Origin: Cellvibrionales bacterium
GTDB lineage: Bacteria > Pseudomonadota > Gammaproteobacteria > Pseudomonadales > UBA7434
Assembly (NCBI GenBank): GCA_003492055.1
Contig: DMZE01000158.1
Location: forward strand, 1 to 7,650
Length of the DNA stretch: 7,650 nucleotides
Reading direction: 5' to 3'
The notes below the pieces were generated by a model, which did no database searches, was not told where the DNA came from, and worked only from the letters and a program-made list of their open reading frames with translations. A program made the position numbers and the translations under genes. This document shows, one piece after another, positions 1 to 7,650 of the stretch. Numbering within the stretch: position 1 is the first letter of the stretch; each line of letters begins with the position of its first letter.

Positions 1-1
1 T

Positions 2-17
2 GTCGGGCCACCCCGAC
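2..17. repeat. Perfect GC-rich hairpin at left edge
   Basis: GTCGGG at 2-7 and CCCGAC at 12-17 form a perfect 6-base-pair stem around the loop CCAC. On the plus strand it is followed by GACCTTGATC rather than a T-run, so it is not a classic intrinsic terminator in that direction. In the minus direction the sequence past the hairpin lies outside the window, so a terminator or a repeat-family palindrome cannot be excluded. Confidence 0.4.
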
Positions 18-31
18 GACCTTGATCTTAA

Positions 32-56
32 AAGAGAGCATAAAAAACCCTCTCCC
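32..56 (-). terminator. Weak possible terminator of the minus-strand membrane-protein gene
   Basis: Read on the minus strand, GAGAG pairs with CTCTC, extended by two G.U pairs, around an 11-base loop that contains a run of six T. A short T-run (CTCTCTTTTAA) follows. It lies just past the stop codon of the minus-strand gene ending at 60, which is where a terminator would be expected. The stem is weak and the loop long, so this is only a candidate. Confidence 0.3.
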
Positions 57-59
57 TGG

Positions 60-476
60 TTAATAATATTTATTCTTAATAGACAACAAATAAGCAAAGC
101 TAAAAGCCGTACCAATAAAAAACCCAGGCAGCAATGTCATTAAAATATTCGGCGTATCATTAGCAAGATGAACAGGAACAATAATAGCGTACTGCAACGC
201 ACTGGCTGTCGTTATAGTGGCTATCATATTGAGATTAAGCGTTAAATGCTGATTGAGATGCTTAAGCACAGCTTGAAGCAATATCATTTGCGTTAATGTC
301 AGAATGCCTGAATAACCCCCTTGAATAATACCTGCCCGAAAGGCAATGGTATGCAACTCAATATCACCGTTAGCAGGTACATTGCAATAATATGCCCATC
401 CGCCATAACCTAACATGGCTATTAAGGTGATAATGAGCTTATTGAGAATGCCGTAATTGCTGGGTGCTGTGCTCAA
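60..476 (-). CDS. Uncharacterised small integral membrane protein (four predicted TM segments)
   Basis: I do not recognise a named family. The 138-residue protein is strongly hydrophobic, with four likely membrane helices at about residues 11-30, 46-70, 83-104 and 110-132, and a short basic tail ending KNKYY. A conspicuous motif, GYGGWAYYCN, sits at residues 23-32 at the end of the first helix, and a glycine-rich stretch (AGIIQGGYSG) at 48-57 begins the second. The start is a TTG codon (CAA at 474-476 on the plus strand). It is supported by the Shine-Dalgarno-like AAAGGA, whose AGGA lies at 484-487, seven bases upstream. The next methionine, residue 21, falls inside the first helix, so a later start would damage it. 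The gene diverges from dinB across a 225-base spacer. No catalytic residues or signal peptide are seen; the location is inferred to be the inner membrane. Function unknown. Confidence 0.72.
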   Translation of the reverse strand: MSTAPSNYGILNKLIITLIAMLGYGGWAYYCNVPANGDIELHTIAFRAGIIQGGYSGILTLTQMILLQAVLKHLNQHLTLNLNMIATITTASALQYAIIVPVHLANDTPNILMTLLPGFFIGTAFSFAYLLSIKNKYY

Positions 477-556
477 AAGAGTATCCTTTCTGGGTAATGG
501 TTGTCTTGGCGTTAATATGCTTAGTGTTCATTATGTTAATGATTGTAGATGATTAT

Positions 557-576
557 GACTGTATATGAGTATTAGC
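557..576. promoter_or_regulatory. Degenerate LexA (SOS) box candidate
   Basis: The left half ACTGTATAT (558-566) matches the E. coli-type LexA consensus (ACTGTATATATATACAGT), but the right half reads ATTAG instead of ACAG, so the dyad is broken. It lies about 126 bases before the dinB start, further than usual for an SOS operator. dinB is an SOS gene in many gammaproteobacteria, which is the main reason for listing it. It could be chance in AT-rich sequence. Confidence 0.2.
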
Positions 577-618
577 AAATTCGGTATTTTTCGCGGCAGT
601 CTTTTTTTCGTATTTCTT

Positions 619-647
619 TTCTTATTTTTGTCCTTATTTTTTATATT
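619..647 (+). promoter_or_regulatory. Possible sigma-70 promoter for dinB
   Basis: TATATT at 642-647 matches the -10 consensus at five of six positions. A poor -35 candidate, TTCTTA, lies at 619-624 with a 17-base spacer. Transcription would start near 654, giving a leader of about 48 bases before dinB. The surrounding T-rich sequence makes chance matches likely. Confidence 0.25.
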
Positions 648-701
648 AGCCACCTACGGTTAATGCTTCACCTACTAGCCATGACCCTTTAGAATAAAAA
701 C

Positions 702-1826
702 ATGTCTGAGCAGCCAATAACTAAAAAGAACGATGCAACGAATGAGATACCGCCACAGCGTAAAATCATTCATGTGGATATGGATGCGTTTTTTGCCTCG
801 GTTGAACAGCGTGATTTTCCGGCCTATCAAGGCCAGCCATTAATTGTTGGCGGTGATCCGCAAAACCGCGGTGTTGTCGCCGCTTGTAGCTATGAAGCCA
901 GAAAGTTTGGTATTCGATCGGCCATGTCGGCAGCTAAGGCCCAGCAGTTATGCCCAGAGGCGATTTTCGTTAAGCCCAGATTTGAGGCTTATCGAGAGGC
1001 GTCGTCTATTATTCAAGCCGTTTTCCTTCAATATACTGATTTAGTTGAGCCGCTGTCGTTGGATGAGGCTTACTTGGACGTTACAGGCTCTACGTTATTT
1101 TCAGGCTCGGCAACGCTCATTGCAAAAGCAATTAAAGAGCAGGTCAAGCAAGAGACGGGTTTAACGGCTTCGGCGGGTATTTCTTATAATAAATTTTTAG
1201 CCAAAATTGCCTCTGATATGGATAAACCCGATGGCTTGTTTGTTGTGCTGCCTGCGGCGGCAGAAAATTTACTGGAGTCACTGGCTATCCGTAAGTTTCA
1301 TGGCATTGGTAAAGCGACAGAGCAGAAGATGAAAGCGCTAGGTATTGAGTGTGGCTATGATTTAAAGCAGTGGAGTCAATCGCGCTTACAAAAGTATTTC
1401 GGTCGTATGGGTGTTTATTATTACGGTATTGTACGTGGCGAAGATGAGCGGCAAGTGCATAATAATCGCACTAGAAAGTCGATAGGCGCAGAAACAACAT
1501 TCAATACGGATTTAGTAGCGACCGAAGAGATGCTGGCGCGCTTGCAGTTATTAGCCGAGAAAGTGGTCGGCGTTTTACAAAAGAAAAAGTTGACGGCTAA
1601 GACAATGACGTTAAAAGTGAAGTTTGATGACTTTCAGCAGGTCACTCGTAGCCACACTGAGCACCATGTCTTTTGTTCTATTGATGCTATTTTGCGCCGA
1701 TTGCCCCAGTTGCTCGATAAAACCGAGGCGGGGTCGAGAAGGGTAAGGTTGTTAGGTGTGAGCGTTTCTAACCTTAAGGCTTTGGATGGGCAAGATCCGA
1801 CACCAGAACAAATTACCTTGCTTTGA
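702..1826 (+). CDS. dinB: DNA polymerase IV (Y-family translesion polymerase)
   Basis: This is an error-prone polymerase that extends primers past damaged bases and is recruited to stalled forks by the beta sliding clamp. The palm motif KIIHVDMDAFF at residues 21-31 carries metal ligand Asp26 and the steric-gate Phe31. LSLDEAYLDV holds the catalytic pair Asp121-Glu122, equivalent to E. coli Asp103-Glu104. A helix-hairpin-helix thumb lies around 196-215 (FHGIGKATEQKM), and the little-finger domain with KFDDFQQVT follows. The extreme C-terminus, QITLL, fits a beta-clamp-binding peptide. The protein is 374 residues against 351 in E. coli; about 18 of the extra residues form a polar N-terminal extension. 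No ATG, GTG or TTG suits a start closer to the conserved core, so ATG 702 is kept although its Shine-Dalgarno is weak. It has no evident operon partner: the next gene begins 82 bases later. Confidence 0.96.
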   Translation: MSEQPITKKNDATNEIPPQRKIIHVDMDAFFASVEQRDFPAYQGQPLIVGGDPQNRGVVAACSYEARKFGIRSAMSAAKAQQLCPEAIFVKPRFEAYREASSIIQAVFLQYTDLVEPLSLDEAYLDVTGSTLFSGSATLIAKAIKEQVKQETGLTASAGISYNKFLAKIASDMDKPDGLFVVLPAAAENLLESLAIRKFHGIGKATEQKMKALGIECGYDLKQWSQSRLQKYFGRMGVYYYGIVRGEDERQVHNNRTRKSIGAETTFNTDLVATEEMLARLQLLAEKVVGVLQKKKLTAKTMTLKVKFDDFQQVTRSHTEHHVFCSIDAILRRLPQLLDKTEAGSRRVRLLGVSVSNLKALDGQDPTPEQITLL

Positions 1827-1908
1827 TATGCTTTAATATGACGATATTGTTGAAATACGCTAGGCTTTGCATTAATGGATAAAATAGAATCAGTTGACGA
1901 TTGATTGA

Positions 1909-2535
1909 ATGATAAGTATGACAGGCGTGGTAAATACAATCAGCATGATAAACAAGCTAAACAGTGTGAGCACCATAAGTAAGTATCTGATTTTATTCAG
2001 TTTTGTTTTGCTTTTAGGGGCTTGTGCGTCGGTTCCTGAGCGGGCAGAGCAGTGGCAGTCATCTTGGCCACCAGAATCCTTCTTTGAGACGGCTTATGCG
2101 GCTGAGCTTGATAATCAGGCTGTGCAGTCGGCTGAGAACTATATGCGATGGATTCGTCGCTTCTATCAAGGTTGGACTTTTTACCCCGAAGGTTGGGATT
2201 GGTTGACTGAGCGCGTATTAATGGGAATAGAGGATGATGCTCAGCGCCAGCAGATTACCGAGCAGATGTATTCACTCGGAATGCGAATTTCAAGAGAGTG
2301 GGCTAAAAGTTCTGCCTATAGGGTTATCAATACTCGCCATTTGCTGGTCTGGGGCGAGTCTTTAAAGTTGTCGGCCGCTCGTGACCAAGAATTATGGTTG
2401 GCGGCTAAAGTCTCAGCCGATATTGATGGCTTATTAGCGTCGGTGATAGAGCCCTCAATGATTCAATCATCACGCTATTATGCCGATAGCGCTCCAACCG
2501 ATGATGCCGATGAGCTAGATGAGTTTGATCTTTAG
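1909..2535 (+). CDS. Uncharacterised outer-membrane-type lipoprotein
   Basis: I do not recognise a named family. The N-terminus is a lipoprotein signal peptide: basic residues Lys16 and Lys25, a hydrophobic run at 26-36, and lipobox LLGAC with the lipidated cysteine at residue 39. The residue after Cys39 is Ala, not Asp, which by the Lol rule points to the outer membrane. From ATG 1909 the signal would be long (38 residues). ATG 1945 (Met13) gives a more usual 26-residue signal and may be the true start; neither has a clear Shine-Dalgarno. The mature part is about 170 residues, rich in Trp, Glu and aromatic residues, probably mostly helical, with blocks such as NYMRWIRRFYQGW, REWAKSS and LLVWGESLKL. 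It ends in an acidic tail (DDADELDEFDL). It sits between dinB and pyrG with no shared function evident. A structural or envelope role is only inference. Confidence 0.8.
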   Translation: MISMTGVVNTISMINKLNSVSTISKYLILFSFVLLLGACASVPERAEQWQSSWPPESFFETAYAAELDNQAVQSAENYMRWIRRFYQGWTFYPEGWDWLTERVLMGIEDDAQRQQITEQMYSLGMRISREWAKSSAYRVINTRHLLVWGESLKLSAARDQELWLAAKVSADIDGLLASVIEPSMIQSSRYYADSAPTDDADELDEFDL

Positions 2536-2742
2536 CTTGAGCCTGAATACTCATCTGCCGCGGTTACTCCCCTTGGATTATAAATCAGAGGCTTCCAGCA
2601 TCAAATAACGGGCGTTAATAGCGCTTAATAATCGAAAAAATCACCTTTTGGCGGTTTGTTCCTCCATAGTCATTCTGATAAACTGCGCTCCCATCTGTGA
2701 CTGGCTCCTTCTTGCCATCCCACACTTCAAATATTTGTAATA

Positions 2743-2767
2743 TTGACCATTTAGGTGGCCAATTTTT
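2743..2767 (+). terminator. Imperfect inverted repeat with T-run upstream of pyrG
   Basis: TTGACCA (2743-2749) and TGGCCAA (2756-2762) pair over seven positions with one A-C mismatch around a six-base loop, and TTTTT follows at 2763-2767. This could be a weak intrinsic terminator for transcription arriving from the lipoprotein gene, or an attenuator-like element in a long pyrG leader. It could also be an operator dyad. The stem is short and mismatched, so confidence is low. Confidence 0.3.
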
Positions 2768-2778
2768 CGGCTGTTCAG

Positions 2779-2806
2779 TTGATGGCAGCTATTTTTTATC
2801 AATTAT
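2779..2806 (+). promoter_or_regulatory. Possible sigma-70 promoter for pyrG
   Basis: TTGATG at 2779-2784 matches the -35 consensus at four of six positions. AATTAT at 2801-2806 matches the -10 consensus at four of six, with a 16-base spacer. Start would fall near 2813, some 26 bases before the pyrG start codon. The match is mediocre and rests partly on position. Confidence 0.22.
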
Positions 2807-2829
2807 CGACTCATCATTGAGCGGTATAG

Positions 2830-4479
<1,650 letters not shown>

Positions 4480-4497
4480 GTTTCGATTTTCATTTTT

Positions 4498-4522
4498 ATT
4501 GATTATTGATTATTGATTATTG
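4498..4522. repeat. Short tandem repeat, 7-base unit ATTGATT
   Basis: ATTGATT occurs three times head to tail from 4498 to 4518, and a fourth partial copy (ATTG) ends at 4522. The array is perfect. It lies in the pyrG-kdsA spacer, directly after a T-rich stretch. It is a slippage-prone microsatellite, and since the unit is seven bases it would change spacing rather than a reading frame. Confidence 0.8.
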
Positions 4523-4534
4523 TTAGTTGATTAA

Positions 4535-5428
<894 letters not shown>

Positions 5429-5431
5429 CCA

Positions 5432-5462
5432 TTTTTTATCGAAATTTTTTAATCGTTTTTTT
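5432..5462. repeat. Three spaced T-tracts (degenerate repeat) upstream of eno
   Basis: T-runs of six, six and seven lie at 5432-5437, 5445-5450 and 5456-5462, each followed by ATCG, AATCG or AATAATG. The spacing (starts 13 and 11 bases apart) is close to one helical turn, as in intrinsically curved DNA or UP-like promoter elements. No good -35/-10 pair was found beside them, although TAATAAT at 5462-5468 could serve as a -10. Confidence 0.4.
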
Positions 5463-5467
5463 AATAA

Positions 5468-6796
<1,329 letters not shown>

Positions 6797-6835
6797 GGTT
6801 GGATGTTTGTCGTGATAGGTCAGGGTAATTAGTCG

Positions 6836-7171
6836 ATGGTAGCATCGAATAAAACAGTAATCAGTGAATCTAGCAACACCGGTGATGCATTATTAAAACT
6901 GGTGATTGCTCTATTGATTGTCATGCTGTTAGTCCTGCAATACCGCTTGTGGGTGGGTGAAGGCAGTCTTGCTGAAACTCACTCACTGTCGCTTAAAGTG
7001 GCAGAGCAAAAAGAAAAAAATCGTTTTATGCAGCAAGATAATCAGCAATTAGCTGCTGAAGTTAAAGCCTTAAAAACCGGTCTTGATGAAGTTGAAGCTC
7101 GTGCTCGAGAAGAGCTTGGTATGGTCAAGCCTGGTGAAACCTTCTATCTCGTCGTCGACGAGACACCCTAG
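6836..7171 (+). CDS. ftsB: Cell division protein FtsB
   Basis: FtsB is a bitopic inner-membrane protein that forms the FtsQLB complex and links early divisome assembly to activation of FtsWI septal synthesis. The 111-residue protein has a short cytoplasmic segment, one membrane helix at about 21-38 (LVIALLIVMLLVLQY), then a periplasmic coiled coil at about 48-90 rich in Glu, Gln and Lys. The conserved C-terminal signature RAREELGMVKPGETFY lies at 89-104; Phe103 and Tyr104 match E. coli Phe84 and Tyr85, which contact FtsQ. About 19 extra N-terminal residues (rich in Ser, Thr and Asn) precede the helix compared with E. coli. ATG 6836 has CAGGG ten bases upstream; a start nearer the helix would need GTG 6902, which lies inside it. 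It sits between eno and ispD, as is usual in gammaproteobacteria. Confidence 0.94.
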   Translation: MVASNKTVISESSNTGDALLKLVIALLIVMLLVLQYRLWVGEGSLAETHSLSLKVAEQKEKNRFMQQDNQQLAAEVKALKTGLDEVEARAREELGMVKPGETFYLVVDETP

Positions 7172-7176
7172 ACACT

Positions 7177-7650
7177 GTGAGCCAGCCAACAATTTGGGCT
7201 GTGGTTCCCGCCGCTGGAATCGGTACTCGCTTTGCGGCCGATAGGCCAAAACAATACCTTTCTTTAGCTGGTCAGCTTATTGCTGAAAGGTCTCTCAATA
7301 CACTTGAGTCATCAGGCTTATTTGCCGCCATTATTGTTGCGGTTAATCCCGTCGATAATCATTTTAATTTGTTACCCGCTGCAGCATTGCCTTTAGTTGA
7401 GCGAGTGGATGGTGGTGCTTCGCGTGCTGAATCAGTTTTAAATGGTTTAAAGGCGTTGTCGAGTCGAGCGCAAAAAGACGATTGGGTTATGGTGCACGAT
7501 ATTGCTAGGCCGTTAGTTACCGTAGCGTCTTTGCAGCGTTTGCGTGATGCCGTATCAGATACCGATGTGGCCGCAATATTGGCTGCACCCATTTACGATA
7601 CGATTAAACAGGTTGCGGTTGCTGAGCTCGATAGCCAAGCTAAGAAAACA
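7177..7650 (+). CDS. ispD: 2-C-methyl-D-erythritol 4-phosphate cytidylyltransferase (partial, runs off right edge)
   Basis: Third step of the non-mevalonate isoprenoid pathway: transfers CMP from CTP to methylerythritol 4-phosphate in the cytoplasm. Only the first 158 codons are in the window (E. coli has 236). There is no ATG near the start; GTG 7177 gives six residues before WAVVPAAG, much like E. coli. The nucleotide-binding loop VPAAGIGTRF (residues 10-19) contains Arg18, and PKQYL contains Lys25; these match E. coli Arg20 and Lys27. VDGGASRAESVLNGL lies at 77-91, VHDIARP (106-112) carries Asp108 and Arg111, and APIYDTIKQ follows at 137-145. The family usually reads HDAARP, so Ile109 is a mild variant. 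The start lies five bases after the ftsB stop with only a weak Shine-Dalgarno, suggesting translational coupling. The substrate CTP is made by PyrG of the same cluster. Confidence 0.95.
   Translation, partial: MSQPTIWAVVPAAGIGTRFAADRPKQYLSLAGQLIAERSLNTLESSGLFAAIIVAVNPVDNHFNLLPAAALPLVERVDGGASRAESVLNGLKALSSRAQKDDWVMVHDIARPLVTVASLQRLRDAVSDTDVAAILAAPIYDTIKQVAVAELDSQAKKT

Larger units (their letters stand above)
477..701. other. Divergent intergenic region, T-rich on the plus strand
   Basis: This 225-base spacer lies between the minus-strand membrane-protein gene and dinB and should hold both promoters. From about 600 to 647 the plus strand is strikingly pyrimidine-rich, with T-runs of five to seven. 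No open reading frame of note and no RNA gene was recognised in it. The left part holds the Shine-Dalgarno of the minus-strand gene at 484-489, and the middle holds a degenerate LexA-like site. Confidence 0.6.

Noticed and set aside
1827..1908. Promoter for the lipoprotein (TAAAAT at 1880-1885)
   Set aside because: The -10-like hexamer is good, but no acceptable -35 lies at 16-18 bases, and the region is too AT-rich for a single hexamer to count.
1634..1939. Minus-strand open frame opposite the dinB 3' end
   Set aside because: It lies almost wholly antisense to the conserved dinB C-terminus, has no ribosome binding site, and its protein looks like nothing recognisable. It is a shadow frame.
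2641..2662. Minus-strand hairpin CGCC-AAAA-GGTG followed by ATTTTTT
   Set aside because: The stem is only four pairs with a G.U, and no minus-strand gene ends there.
2782..2820. 12-codon frame before pyrG as a possible leader peptide
   Set aside because: It has no Shine-Dalgarno sequence and no run of regulatory codons or adjoining attenuator on its downstream side; a frame this short is expected by chance.
7359..7592. Minus-strand open frame inside the right-edge region
   Set aside because: The plus strand here encodes conserved IspD motifs (VDGG, VHDIARP, APIYDTIK) from a GTG start; the minus frame is a shadow.

Overview
The window reads as ordinary chromosome of a gammaproteobacterium with moderate-to-low GC, probably marine. 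The gene order pyrG - kdsA - eno - ftsB - ispD is the conserved gammaproteobacterial housekeeping run (Pseudomonas has the same order), and every protein in it aligns residue for residue with the Escherichia coli family member as I remember it. I cannot name the genus; a Cellvibrionales-like lineage is a guess from composition and from the dinB/lipoprotein neighbourhood.

Layout. Positions 1-59 hold two small hairpins. A minus-strand gene (60-476) encodes an unrecognised 138-residue protein with four predicted membrane segments; it starts at TTG behind a good Shine-Dalgarno sequence. A 225-base T-rich divergent spacer, with a weak LexA-like site, separates it from dinB (702-1826, DNA polymerase IV). 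Next comes an uncharacterised lipoprotein (1909-2535). A 303-base gap without a convincing gene contains an imperfect inverted repeat and a possible pyrG promoter. Then follow pyrG (2839-4479, CTP synthase), a short spacer with a 7-base tandem repeat and a hairpin, kdsA (4568-5428, KDO-8-phosphate synthase), a spacer with three T-tracts and a clear intrinsic terminator, eno (5507-6796, enolase), ftsB (6836-7171, divisome protein) and the first 158 codons of ispD (GTG start at 7177), which runs off the right edge.

How the genes fit together. pyrG makes CTP, which KdsB uses to activate KDO and IspD uses to make CDP-methylerythritol. Enolase supplies phosphoenolpyruvate, the co-substrate of KdsA. 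FtsB bridges the divisome. The cluster therefore joins nucleotide supply, lipopolysaccharide core, central metabolism, division and isoprenoid synthesis. The terminator before eno suggests eno-ftsB-ispD can be uncoupled from pyrG-kdsA. dinB and the lipoprotein look like separate neighbours.

I see no mobile element, CRISPR array, tRNA, rRNA, phage gene or defence system, and no sign of recent transfer. The most noteworthy items are the two uncharacterised membrane/lipoprotein genes and the regulatory architecture of the two short spacers in the pyrG-kdsA-eno run.
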